Origin: an uncultured Flavobacteriales bacterium
GTDB lineage: Bacteria > Bacteroidota > Bacteroidia > Flavobacteriales > Crocinitomicaceae
Direction: 5' to 3'
Assembly (NCBI GenBank): GCA_946479285.1
Contig: CAMLFH010000002.1
Span: 256,254-320,253, forward strand
Length of the DNA: 64,000 nt
Shown: piece by piece, positions 44,971 through 52,733 of the stretch
Position numbering within the stretch: the first letter of the stretch is position 1
Layout: each line of letters opens with the position of its first letter
Translations under genes and position numbers: made by a program
The notes under the pieces: generated by a model
Databases searched by the model: none
Told to the model about the DNA's origin: nothing
What the model saw: only the letters and a program-made list of their open reading frames with translations

Positions 44971-45028
44971 TTTTGAACGAATAATGAACTAACTTTCAGC
45001 ATTATTGTATTACACCAAAAACGAATCC

Positions 45029-45811
45029 ATGAAATTTTCAATAATTGCTTGCATCGTCTTCCTCTTTATTGGATTTAAAAGTCTTGCCGATTGCGGTGGA
45101 GGCGGTTTGTCCGCTTTCCCTAAGCAAAAGAATATTCCAAAAAGCAGCTTATTTGTTTTGGATGGATATGCTCACAGTCAAACTACCATTCAGAAACTCG
45201 GCACCGAATACCCTGTTTATCTTCAATCCGGAACAGAGAAAATTTTATTAAAAGTACTGGAAACTCAAGTAGGAAAACTCGAGGTGTCGCAGGCATTATT
45301 GAAACCTGAAAAACCATTAACACCTGGCAAAGAATATCAATTGATTGTGGAAAATGTGACTGACGAATCTACAGTGATGAGGAATAATCCGGATGGATCT
45401 GCTGTGGGAATGAATAGTAAAGATATTCAGAAGACAGTAGTTGCTACTTATTATGTAATGGATGAAAGTGACATAGAAAGCCCTGAATGGATTAAGATTC
45501 CGGCAGAAAAGGACAAAGAACTGCATCATTTTGGCTGCGGTCCGTCCATTCACGTTAATTTCAAACTGGAAGTAAGCGAATCAGCTGCTTACCTGATCAA
45601 AACGACTCTTAAATCCGTGGAGACCGGAAAAGAAACTACCTTTTACATCGTTGAAAAAGAGGGTGTTTTATCCATCGGCCATGGAATGTGCGCCGGCGCT
45701 TTCAACTTCAATGACGGAACAAATTACCAGGCAAAATTCCAAATCATGGATTCTTCCGGCAATGTATCCGAGGAAACAGAATGGGTAACGTTTACGAAAC
45801 CGCTGGATTAA
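45029..45811 (+). CDS. Exported protein of unknown function
   Basis: I start at ATG 45029, giving 260 aa, because it starts a signal peptide (MKFSIIACIVFLFIGFKSLA); the preceding TTG in frame has no support. The mature part begins with ADCGGGGLSAFP and continues with two beta-rich, Ig-like halves, including TPGKEYQLIVEN and a Cys in HHFGCGPS. A C-terminal Cys also appears in GHGMCAGAF, so a disulfide is likely. No family recognised. Confidence 0.65.
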   Translation: MKFSIIACIVFLFIGFKSLADCGGGGLSAFPKQKNIPKSSLFVLDGYAHSQTTIQKLGTEYPVYLQSGTEKILLKVLETQVGKLEVSQALLKPEKPLTPGKEYQLIVENVTDESTVMRNNPDGSAVGMNSKDIQKTVVATYYVMDESDIESPEWIKIPAEKDKELHHFGCGPSIHVNFKLEVSESAAYLIKTTLKSVETGKETTFYIVEKEGVLSIGHGMCAGAFNFNDGTNYQAKFQIMDSSGNVSEETEWVTFTKPLD

Positions 45812-45869
45812 AATCGATAAAATAAAAAAATACAAGCAATTGATAAACAAATAATTAACATCAAATCTG

Positions 45870-45933
45870 TTCGCAAATTAGCGAACAAGCGAATTTGCAA
45901 ATTCTCCGCTTTCAAAATTTGAGAATTCTAATC
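45870..45933. repeat. 8-nt word repeat, copy B of a two-copy element
   Basis: Eight consecutive 8-nt units from 45870 (TTCGCAAA, TTAGCGAA, CAAGCGAA and five more, to TTCTAATC at 45926). The first four align unit for unit with 26598-26629. It fills the gap before the HxlR gene. Confidence 0.8.
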
Positions 45934-45942
45934 GTTGGGAAT

Positions 45943-46329
45943 CTAAACTGCCAATCTTTCCGACGCAATCTCGCGCTTTGCTTCTTCCCGGTGACTGATT
46001 CCCCATTGAATCATGCTGTCCATTACTTCCTGCAGTTGTCGGGCAGATTCGGTCAATTCGTATTCAACTAATACAGGAGTCGAATCGTGAACGGTCCGTT
46101 TTACAATGCCATTCAGTTCCAGTTCTTTCAGTTCTTTGGAAAGCATTCGGGGAGTAATCTTCGGCATAGTTCTCTGAATTTCAGTAAAACGACGACTCTT
46201 CCCAAAAAGCAAGGATCCGATAATCTGCAGTTTCCATTTACCCGAGATGACGTTCAGGGTATCTGTCATTGCCAATACAAACTGAATGGGGCACGATTTT
46301 GCCTGTGCCAATGTCATTTTCTGTTCCAT
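45943..46329 (-). CDS. HxlR-family transcriptional regulator
   Basis: A 128-aa winged-helix protein of the HxlR group: SCPIQFVLAMTDTLNVISGKWKLQIIGSLL (about 11-40), the helix-turn-helix FTEIQRTMPKITPRMLSKELKELELNGIVKR and the wing PVLVEYELTESARQL. A Cys12 near the N-terminus, as in redox-sensing HxlR/YodB-type proteins, is present. It is transcribed away from an NmrA-type oxidoreductase gene, and the shared gap contains a palindromic GTATAC operator, the usual arrangement for a quinone- or electrophile-sensing repressor. Confidence 0.92.
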   Translation of the reverse strand: MEQKMTLAQAKSCPIQFVLAMTDTLNVISGKWKLQIIGSLLFGKSRRFTEIQRTMPKITPRMLSKELKELELNGIVKRTVHDSTPVLVEYELTESARQLQEVMDSMIQWGISHREEAKREIASERLAV

Positions 46330-46351
46330 GATACAAAATTAAGCTTCACAA

Positions 46352-46386
46352 GTATACTAAAGTATATCGATATACAAAAGTATAGC
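46352..46386. promoter_or_regulatory. Candidate HxlR operator
   Basis: GTATATCGATATAC (46362-46375) is a perfect 14-bp palindrome, flanked by further GTATA steps at 46352-46357 and 46380-46385. It lies in the 116-nt gap between the divergent HxlR and oxidoreductase genes, near the start of the HxlR gene. Confidence 0.6.
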
Positions 46387-46412
46387 ACTTCTTTTTATAT
46401 ACTAAGTTACTT

Positions 46413-46420
46413 TAGCTTTG
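46413..46420 (+). promoter_or_regulatory. -7 box of the oxidoreductase gene
   Basis: TAGCTTTG, an exact match to TAnnTTTG, 25 nt before ATG 46446 and about 35 nt past the operator palindrome. Confidence 0.55.
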
Positions 46421-46445
46421 TCCAACAAATTAAAAATAAGAACAA

Positions 46446-47306
46446 ATGATTTTAGTAACAGGTGCAACAGGAAATTTGGGAAAAGCAACAGTCGAATTCC
46501 TGGTAAAAAAGATCCCTGCGGGGAATATCGCTGTTTTGGTACGCGATGAAAACAAAGCTAAAGACTTGAAAGCTCTTGGAGTTGATGTAAGAACCGGAGA
46601 TTATCACGACAAAGACTCCTTAGTTAAAGCATTCCGGGGAATTGAAAAAGTATTACTGATTTCTTCCAACGATTTCAACGACCGATTGGGACAGCAAAAA
46701 AAAGCAGTTGATGCTGCAAAAGAAGCTGGCGTGAAGCACATTCTTTACACAGGTGTTTCTATGCAAAATTTCGATCATTCAGCTTTACAGCAAATTATGG
46801 GAGACCATTTTGATACGGAGAAGCACATTTTGGATTCCGGGTTGAATTATACCTTCCTGCGCGATAATTTATATGCGGATGTGATCCCGATGTTTATTGG
46901 TGAACACGTATTGGAAACAGGTATCAACTTCCCGGCAGGAAACGGTAAAGTTCCTTTCTCTTTGAGAACAGAAATGGCCGAAGCTTTTGCCAACGTGTTG
47001 AGTTCGGAAGGTCATGAAAACAAAACTTACGAGATCTCAAACAGCGAAAGTTATTCTTTTGGAGATGTTGCCAAAGCACTTTCTGCACATTCCGGAAAAA
47101 CAGTGGCATACAACAGTCCATCCGCTGATGATTTTACGAAAGCGCTTACTGAAGCCGGAGTTCCGGAAGCAATGATCGGTTTCTCTTTGGCCTTTGCAAC
47201 AGGAACCAAAGACGGCGACTTTGATATTCCCAATAATCATTTGGAGCAGCTTTTGGGAAGAAAACCAAGTTCGTTAAATGAAGCAATCCGTGAAATTTAC
47301 CAATAA
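46446..47306 (+). CDS. NmrA-like NAD(P)H-binding oxidoreductase (QOR2 type)
   Basis: A 286-aa SDR-superfamily protein: the nucleotide-binding MILVTGATGNLGKATVEFL, then a Rossmann fold with GVDVRTGDYHDKDSLVKAF, LYTGVSMQNFDHSALQQIMGDHF and the substrate domain NAFADVLSSEG-like region. This is the layout of QorB/QOR2 quinone reductases (NmrA/atypical SDR) found divergent from HxlR-type regulators. It likely detoxifies quinones with NADPH; substrate is inference. The stop is immediately followed by the palindrome TCAATCGCGATTGA and then a terminator. Confidence 0.85.
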   Translation: MILVTGATGNLGKATVEFLVKKIPAGNIAVLVRDENKAKDLKALGVDVRTGDYHDKDSLVKAFRGIEKVLLISSNDFNDRLGQQKKAVDAAKEAGVKHILYTGVSMQNFDHSALQQIMGDHFDTEKHILDSGLNYTFLRDNLYADVIPMFIGEHVLETGINFPAGNGKVPFSLRTEMAEAFANVLSSEGHENKTYEISNSESYSFGDVAKALSAHSGKTVAYNSPSADDFTKALTEAGVPEAMIGFSLAFATGTKDGDFDIPNNHLEQLLGRKPSSLNEAIREIYQ

Positions 47307-47373
47307 TCAATCGCGATTGATGATTAAAAAGCCCCGGTCACTGAGCGAAGTCGAAGTGCGGGGCTTTTTATTT
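47307..47373 (+). terminator. Terminator carrying the CTTCGACT core as loop
   Basis: AAAAGCCCC (47327-47335) pairs with GGGGCTTTT (47360-47368). The loop contains CACTGAGCGAAGTCGAAGTG, the dispersed-element core, itself able to pair at its ends. The upstream palindrome TCAATCGCGATTGA (47307-47320) abuts the stop codon. Confidence 0.75.
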
Positions 47374-47411
47374 TGTAATTTCAGCAGGAAATACTTGTCT
47401 AAATTACCGAT

Positions 47412-48539
47412 ATGAAATTTCTCCTTTATATATCCGCCTTACTTCCGGTACTATTCAGCTGCACGAATTCTGCCACCGATGATGTTGCCATTCGAAATAG
47501 TATTGCTGCTGAAGCCCAACTACAGCAAATGAATGCGATGCTTTATGAAAGAGGACAAGGCTTTTCAAGTGATATTAGAAGTGAATATCATACTACTCCA
47601 AAAAATGCTGAAATGATTTTCAAAAACAGGAATCTCTTTTCAATCATCAAAAGGATGGATGAAATTGATTCTTTGACCACGGAAATCATTTATTCCATAG
47701 ACCAATTGAAAGTTTCTCTTTTGAAAGAAGCCGGGGAAAAATATGCGCTTGAAAAAGAACCATCCCTGCTGCCAAATCCATTCGATTTCTCAGACCTGGA
47801 AAATGCTTCCGATACAGATGCTCCTTCCGAAATTCTTCTGACTAATTCTCCCCATGAAAAAGCAAAGGAACTATTCAATCACTTCAAAACTTACCGCAAT
47901 GAACTAGTGAAAATCGTAGGTAGAACAGAAGTTAAAAAGGTTCATGTCGTTGATATCACTGATTATAAGAGTACCAGCGACCTGGAAGAAAAAGTGATGG
48001 CTCAAATCGGTTCAAAAGTTCCCAATCCTATGGACGACGAGCAAGCCATTACAGATCTTTACGTGAATTTAACGCTTCCAAATCACCTGATTCAAAACGG
48101 TGAAAAAAGACCCTGGCCAGAGGCAAACTTTCAACATGTCAGCCTGATTGGAGCAATTACCCAGCTTACCATTCTACAAAATAAAATTCTCGGAGCCAGA
48201 TCCTATGCATTGGCACATATTGGTTCCAAAATGATGTCCTGTGATTATGGTTTTAACAAAATCATTCCATTCGCGCAAGGTCCTTCGCTGATATATGAAG
48301 GAGATACAGCAGAAATTACCGTTGGAATCGCAGCCTTTGATTCTTACAACCAGCCGGAAGTGACTCTTAAATCAATTGACGGCGAAGTTCTTAAACCCGA
48401 AAACGGAACCGGGAAAGTACTTGTAAATCCAAAAAAAGGTATTCAAAAGATAAAAGGAACAGTTTCCATTAAAAATAAATCCGGTGTGAAGAAAACGGAG
48501 AATTGGGAATGGGAAATCCGGGTTTTACCTAAAAAATAA
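47412..48539 (+). CDS. GldM/PorM-like lipoprotein
   Basis: A 375-aa protein with a lipobox-like end at Cys17 (PVLFSC) instead of the inner-membrane helix of GldM. The C-terminal half follows GldM's periplasmic D1-D2 region: NFQHVSLIGAITQLTILQNKILGARS matches the conserved LSKLQNDV helix, FNKIIPFAQGPSLIYEGDTAEITVGIAAFDS matches the 'V.P...Y...GD.Y.AEI.LAAYDS' strand, and NWEWEIRVL ends it. GldM is the proton-channel partner of the T9SS motor; this lipidated relative lacks GldL beside it. Role unknown, perhaps a periplasmic accessory. Resemblance is by eye. Confidence 0.6.
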   Translation: MKFLLYISALLPVLFSCTNSATDDVAIRNSIAAEAQLQQMNAMLYERGQGFSSDIRSEYHTTPKNAEMIFKNRNLFSIIKRMDEIDSLTTEIIYSIDQLKVSLLKEAGEKYALEKEPSLLPNPFDFSDLENASDTDAPSEILLTNSPHEKAKELFNHFKTYRNELVKIVGRTEVKKVHVVDITDYKSTSDLEEKVMAQIGSKVPNPMDDEQAITDLYVNLTLPNHLIQNGEKRPWPEANFQHVSLIGAITQLTILQNKILGARSYALAHIGSKMMSCDYGFNKIIPFAQGPSLIYEGDTAEITVGIAAFDSYNQPEVTLKSIDGEVLKPENGTGKVLVNPKKGIQKIKGTVSIKNKSGVKKTENWEWEIRVLPKK

Positions 48540-48543
48540 TAGT

Positions 48544-48837
48544 ATGCTTCTAGATTTTATCATCGGTGTTCTGCTCATGAACTCACTTCCCCACTTTGTA
48601 CTGGGAATTACCAAAACGCGCTTCCTCGGAATGTTCGGATACAAACCAGTTGCGAATATTTGGTATGCAATTGTACAATTTATCCTTGCACTGATTTTGT
48701 TTCACATCAATCACGGAATCGAAACGCTCTTAGAAAACGGAATTGTACTTGGAGCTGCTTGTACCGGTGTTTTATTTTTGATATTTGGGAAAAAGATTCT
48801 TCGATTCTATCAAGGTAATGACAAGCACAATTCGTAA
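48544..48837 (+). CDS. Small membrane protein
   Basis: A 97-aa protein with about three hydrophobic segments (about 3-20, 40-58 and 65-84) and a basic C-terminus. The N-terminus FIIGVLLMNSLPHFVLGITKTRF resembles a conserved small Bacteroidota/Firmicutes membrane protein family of unknown function. It starts 4 nt after the GldM-like gene's stop, so the two are cotranscribed. Its stop codon falls in the 7-nt word repeat at 48830-48858. Confidence 0.65.
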   Translation: MLLDFIIGVLLMNSLPHFVLGITKTRFLGMFGYKPVANIWYAIVQFILALILFHINHGIETLLENGIVLGAACTGVLFLIFGKKILRFYQGNDKHNS

Positions 48838-48858
48838 TTTGGAATTCGCAATTGATCA
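48830..48858. repeat. 7-nt word repeat (ATTCGTA type) across a stop codon
   Basis: Units ATTCGTA, ATTTGGA and ATTCGCA start at 48830, 48837 and 48844, then ATTGATCA runs to 48858. The small membrane protein stops within it and the AlkB-like ATG follows at the next base. Confidence 0.7.
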
Positions 48859-49464
48859 ATGGATTTATTCAGCTCCCCAGACGAAACAACAAACCTGCTT
48901 CCGCAAGACGGAACGGTGAATTACTATGGAATTGTTTTTACGAAAACAGAAGCTGATTTTTTTCTCAACTATTTGCTGGAACAAATCGAATGGAAGAACG
49001 ATGAAGCAATCATATTTGGAAAGCGCATCGTAACCAAACGAAAAGTAGCCTGGTACGGTGATCAACCGTTTGAATATACCTATTCCAATACTACCAAACG
49101 GGCTTTACCCTGGACGGAAGAACTTCTGAAACTCAAAACAATTGCCGAAGAAAAAACCGGGGAAACATTCAATTCCTGCTTATTAAATCTCTACCACGAC
49201 GGAAGCGAAGGCATGGCCTGGCACAGTGATGCAGAAAGAGACCTGAAGAAAAATGGTGCAATCGGTTCCCTGAGTTTTGGCAGCGAACGCAAATTTGCTT
49301 TCAAACACAAAAAGAGTTCTGAAACTATCTCTTTATTATTGGAGCACGGAAGTCTGTTAATCATGAAAGGAGAAACGCAAACGCATTGGCTGCACCGCCT
49401 TCCTCCTACCAAACTTTCCAAAAAACCACGAGTGAATCTGACCTTCCGTACGATTGTGGAATAA
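48859..49464 (+). CDS. AlkB-like Fe(II)/2-oxoglutarate dioxygenase
   Basis: A 201-aa dioxygenase that can repair alkylated bases such as 1-methyladenine and 3-methylcytosine. It resembles the ALKBH2/3 branch: iron ligands His122 and Asp124 in MAWHSDAER, His179 in THWLHRLP, and 2-oxoglutarate Arg191 with Arg197 in PRVNLTFR, all at the spacing of human ALKBH2. The N-terminal lid has RKVAWYGDQPFEYTYS, the typical YGD nucleotide-recognition lid. It abuts the convergent membrane-protein gene with no spacer. Confidence 0.92.
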   Translation: MDLFSSPDETTNLLPQDGTVNYYGIVFTKTEADFFLNYLLEQIEWKNDEAIIFGKRIVTKRKVAWYGDQPFEYTYSNTTKRALPWTEELLKLKTIAEEKTGETFNSCLLNLYHDGSEGMAWHSDAERDLKKNGAIGSLSFGSERKFAFKHKKSSETISLLLEHGSLLIMKGETQTHWLHRLPPTKLSKKPRVNLTFRTIVE

Positions 49465-50061
49465 TCAGTAACCCGATTTTGAGCTCCCCCTATTTTCACG
49501 GACATATCTGTAAAGCACATACAGAATTGCCAGCGATGTCACCAAAATCCCCAACTGATTATGATAAGCTGGCGCTCCGGGCTTTACTTTGGAGTAAAAG
49601 GTTTCCATAATGAAATAACTGACATTGAATAAATGCAGCGGAATAAAAATATAGAGCAAGGGGTTCAATCGTTTGACCATCCAGAGAATAATCGGGATAA
49701 GTACAATAAAGATAAACGTAATGAAACCGTGGAGGTTTTCCCAAATACTGAGTACTAATTCATGACTTTTAAAATTCCGGGACACATAGAAAAAATGGAT
49801 CAGGTGATTGATGGTGAATAAGGTAATTAAAATCCGGAATGCGTCTTTTTTCTGGTTCTCCCTATAGATTTTCTTGAGTCCGTAATAGCCGATCATTAAT
49901 AATATGAATAAGTTAATGAACGATGACACTCTCCCAGAATTGCGGGCACATTTATCAAAAACAAAATGTGTATCCGTTGTCCAAACAGCCCATCCGTAAA
50001 TGATCCCTTCCAAACAGAAAATAAACGCTATTAATAGAAGTATTCTTTTTTTAGTTAACAT
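49465..50061 (-). CDS. Hypothetical membrane protein
   Basis: A 198-aa protein with about six hydrophobic segments (near residues 8-25, 46-62, 75-92, 108-128, 130-150 and 168-186). A Trp/Asn pattern WENLHG and the C-terminal RENRGSSKSGY are the only distinctive parts. No known family. Convergent with AlkB without spacer, and divergent from the GldL_N-like gene. There is no clue to function. Confidence 0.6.
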   Translation of the reverse strand: MLTKKRILLLIAFIFCLEGIIYGWAVWTTDTHFVFDKCARNSGRVSSFINLFILLMIGYYGLKKIYRENQKKDAFRILITLFTINHLIHFFYVSRNFKSHELVLSIWENLHGFITFIFIVLIPIILWMVKRLNPLLYIFIPLHLFNVSYFIMETFYSKVKPGAPAYHNQLGILVTSLAILYVLYRYVRENRGSSKSGY

Positions 50062-50158
50062 ATCGTTAGAATTGATTGAGTCATTTAACGACAGCGAATA
50101 CCTATTATTACATACTTCAAAAACTTCTCTTTTTACTTCGAAGTTTCACTGCTAACTT

Positions 50159-50166
50159 TAACTTTG
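50159..50166 (+). promoter_or_regulatory. -7 box of the GldL_N-like gene
   Basis: TAACTTTG ends 5 nt before ATG 50172. A second near-match, TAACTTTA, begins at 50153. Supports the start at 50172. Confidence 0.55.
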
Positions 50167-50171
50167 CGTTT

Positions 50172-50564
50172 ATGAATGATCTACTTGACGAACAACCGAT
50201 TATTGTAAAAGACACAATCAAACTACGCTTGTGGGTACTTGCTATTTGGTTCGCTGTTTTTGCCATTGGATATGCTTTCAGGGCGATGCACTGGCCTTTC
50301 AACAGCGTTCTTCGAATTATCGGCGCCGGTGGATTTATGGCTTATTCGCTTTCCTTTCTGATTCTTGCTAAACCTCGCAACGCTGCAATTATTGTGTCAG
50401 GATGCCTCAGTATTTTGTGGATTCTGATCGTCATCTGGGGAATCTTTTTCAATGGCGGTTATCCCTTCAACGCTCCCGGAGCCGGTATACAGGGACTGAC
50501 TTTTGGATTCCTGTTTCTCCTGCATTTGGTTAGTCTTTATTATATGAAGAAAAACAGGGCTTGA
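50172..50564 (+). CDS. Membrane protein with GldL_N-like MHWP motif
   Basis: A 130-aa protein with four hydrophobic segments. The motif FRAMHWPFNSVLRIIGAGG (about 32-50) is the GldL_N-type MHWP signature (GldL: IMHWPGxxxxLIIGL), where it forms part of the motor helix pair. Starts at ATG 50172, not the upstream in-frame ATG at 50076, because a -7 box immediately precedes 50172. Small GldL_N-like proteins are common in Bacteroidota and are of unknown function; the true GldL carries a charged periplasmic Glu-containing helix not seen here. Confidence 0.6.
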   Translation: MNDLLDEQPIIVKDTIKLRLWVLAIWFAVFAIGYAFRAMHWPFNSVLRIIGAGGFMAYSLSFLILAKPRNAAIIVSGCLSILWILIVIWGIFFNGGYPFNAPGAGIQGLTFGFLFLLHLVSLYYMKKNRA

Positions 50565-50575
50565 GTTTCATTCAT

Positions 50576-51463
50576 CTATTCTTCATCTGTTACAACAGGC
50601 GGCAGAAACATAATTGTTTCCTCCATTTCAGGAATTCCCATTCGAGATATAATTGAACTGTATTTAAATTTCAGATCCGTATTGCTTTTGACCCACTTGA
50701 GGTTTTCGTAATTTGAAAAAACATATTCAAAAACCGTTCTTAACTGTGCCGGTTCTCGATCTGTTCCATAAACACTTACTGAATAAACCTTATTATCTGT
50801 TTCAACAACCAACCCGACAGTTTGGTCATCGGTCCAACCCGCTTCGTATTCTTTTTTGAGATTATTAAAATCGATATACTTCAACTTATCCTTAAGGATC
50901 GTGTAAAACTGATCATTTCTCTTTGCTGTATAGTTCCCTTCCTTTTTAACAAAGTAATATCCGTTATACACTACTTCTCCTGATTTATTGATCTCCAGAT
51001 CAAAACTCGGACAAGTTCCGAAGCAACCAGAACTTCCAAATGAAATTGTTTTATAAGTAAATTGGTTCTTGGGTTTTACTTTATAAAATTTCAGCGTGTC
51101 AATTCCATGATCCTCACAATACGCTTTTAAGTTAAGGCTTAGTGGACACACTATCATTCTTCTGCTGTCACTTGAAATTATCTTAAATCTCACCTGGTTT
51201 CCAAGAGTGGGACTTCCGGTGGATATCTTTAATTCCAAAATGGAATCCTTTATGGTATATCGATTCAAATTACTTTGATTGTAAGAAACATGACAGATAC
51301 TGTCCTTGAAATAAAGTGTAAAATGTTTCATATCATTACTTACGGAATCACTCAACAGCCACATTCCCTGCAATTCTTCTCTAATCTGTACCTCGCTTTT
51401 CTGCTGATTTTCACAAGACGACATTAAAAAAACTGAACTAATAAATACCAGATAAAATTTCAT
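50576..51463 (-). CDS. Lipoprotein with DUF6438 domain
   Basis: A 295-aa lipoprotein, starting at ATG 51463 because this places a lipobox ending at Cys17 (FLMSSC); an earlier in-frame start adds 35 residues without a signal. The N-terminal half is beta-rich; the second half is the DUF6438 domain: FGSSGCFGTCPSFDLEINKSG (a conserved Cys pair), VYNGYYFVKKEGNYTAK and WTDDQTVGLVVET. Function unknown; such domains are typical of Bacteroidota surface lipoproteins. The gene is convergent with the GldL_N-like gene. Confidence 0.8.
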   Translation of the reverse strand: MKFYLVFISSVFLMSSCENQQKSEVQIREELQGMWLLSDSVSNDMKHFTLYFKDSICHVSYNQSNLNRYTIKDSILELKISTGSPTLGNQVRFKIISSDSRRMIVCPLSLNLKAYCEDHGIDTLKFYKVKPKNQFTYKTISFGSSGCFGTCPSFDLEINKSGEVVYNGYYFVKKEGNYTAKRNDQFYTILKDKLKYIDFNNLKKEYEAGWTDDQTVGLVVETDNKVYSVSVYGTDREPAQLRTVFEYVFSNYENLKWVKSNTDLKFKYSSIISRMGIPEMEETIMFLPPVVTDEE

Positions 51464-51569
51464 AGGATATCGAATTTTAAGTTCTTTGAAATTAGGAACT
51501 TCTTGCGTAAAGATCATTCCGTTTAGTAAATCAACATGACCATTCACAGCACCGAAGCGCTGGTGCACA

Positions 51570-51609
51570 AATTCGAGAATTCTCGAACTCTGAAATTCTC
51601 GAATTCTAT
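51570..51609. repeat. 8-nt word repeat (AATTCTCG type)
   Basis: Five 8-nt units from 51570 (AATTCGAG, AATTCTCG, AACTCTGA, AATTCTCG, AATTCTAT). The same unit length and word family is at 942-973. It lies in the divergent gap between the DUF6438 and EEP-nuclease genes. Confidence 0.75.
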
Positions 51610-51672
51610 TATTTCTCCATCATGTATTCTAATTCGCGATTCCCTTTATTCTTTTCATTTCTAATTTTCAAT

Positions 51673-51680
51673 TATTTTTG
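51673..51680 (+). promoter_or_regulatory. -7 box of the EEP-family gene
   Basis: TATTTTTG, exact TAnnTTTG, 16 nt before ATG 51697. Confidence 0.5.
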
Positions 51681-51696
51681 GTCAAATCATTTTCCA

Positions 51697-52662
51697 ATGT
51701 CCGACTCGTTTCACAAGCATCCGATCATTTTTTACAACGTAGAAAACCTCTTTGACACTTTCGACGATGTTTCCTTGCAGGGAAACGAAGAATTCACTCC
51801 GAATAGCAGCAAACTCTGGAACGAGGAACGGTACCGGGCAAAACTGGATCGGCTTGCGGAAGCTTTGGTATTGGTGAACGGGGCTACTCCACTTGCTTTT
51901 GGCATGGCCGAAATTGAGAATCGAAAAGTGGTGGAAGATCTGATCAAAACGGGGCCGCTGGCCCGGCGAAATTACAAGATCGTCCATTTTGATTCCGAAG
52001 ACCGACGTGGAATGGATTGTGCTTTTGTCTACGATACCGGATTCATCTTTTCGGAAATCAGCAGCCGGCATATCATTCATGTGGAAGACGAACCGCACTT
52101 CCGCACCCGCGACATTATTTACATGAAAGCCCGGATCCAAAACCAGTTTATTGTACACTTTTTTGTCAATCACTGGCCTTCCCGAAGAGAAGGAATTTCA
52201 GAATCGGAAAGCCGCAGAAAAGCCGCTGCAACAACTCTTAGAAGAGAAATTGATAAAATCCTGAACGTGGAAAGGAATGCGAACATCATAGTGATGGGTG
52301 ATTTCAATGATACTCCCGAAAATTACAGCATCCGGAATATTCTGCGGGCAAAGGGCCAGCACGAACAAAGCAAAGGTGATTTGATCAATCTGCTCGTTGA
52401 AGAACATAAAAGCGGTCAGGGAACAACTGTTCACATGCGTGAATGGGATGTTTTTGATCAATTGATCGTTTCACAAGGATTACTGCAGGGACAATCCGGA
52501 TTGGAAATCAAAGAACACAACGCATTTATCTCCCGAAACAAGAAACTGGTCTTTACATTCCCCGACGGCGGACAAAAACCAAGTGCTACTTACGGCGGAG
52601 ATACTTATCACGGTGGATATTCCGATCATTTACCCGTATATTTAAATTTGAACCCAAAATAA
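51697..52662 (+). CDS. Endonuclease/exonuclease/phosphatase-family protein
   Basis: A 321-aa protein of the EEP (DNase I-like) fold. Motifs: IIFYNVENLFDTFDD (metal/Asn-Glu site), AMAEIENRKVVEDL, FVNHWPSRR with the catalytic His, GDFNDTPEN (metal Asp) and the C-terminal GGYSDHLPVYLNLN (SDH). These match bacterial EEP phosphodiesterases such as Bacteroidota nucleases of the endonuclease/exonuclease type. I choose ATG 51697 (MSDSFHKHP), just behind a -7 box; the longer frame from 51622 would translate repeat and promoter. Substrate (nucleic acid or inositol/lipid phosphate) is unknown. Confidence 0.9.
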   Translation: MSDSFHKHPIIFYNVENLFDTFDDVSLQGNEEFTPNSSKLWNEERYRAKLDRLAEALVLVNGATPLAFGMAEIENRKVVEDLIKTGPLARRNYKIVHFDSEDRRGMDCAFVYDTGFIFSEISSRHIIHVEDEPHFRTRDIIYMKARIQNQFIVHFFVNHWPSRREGISESESRRKAAATTLRREIDKILNVERNANIIVMGDFNDTPENYSIRNILRAKGQHEQSKGDLINLLVEEHKSGQGTTVHMREWDVFDQLIVSQGLLQGQSGLEIKEHNAFISRNKKLVFTFPDGGQKPSATYGGDTYHGGYSDHLPVYLNLNPK

Positions 52663-52664
52663 GA

Positions 52665-52712
52665 ATCCCGACGACACTGTCGGGATGATAACACGATCTG
52701 CGTTAGCAGATC
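52665..52712 (+). terminator. Tandem hairpins at the EEP-gene end
   Basis: ATCCCGAC/GTCGGGAT (52665-52686, 6-nt loop) and GATCTGC/GCAGATC (52695-52712, 4-nt loop) follow the stop codon by 2 nt. Neither has a T-run, so they look more like dispersed palindromes than a simple terminator, as at 23377-23414. Confidence 0.6.
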
Positions 52713-52733
52713 AGGAATACGTAAAACAATAGT

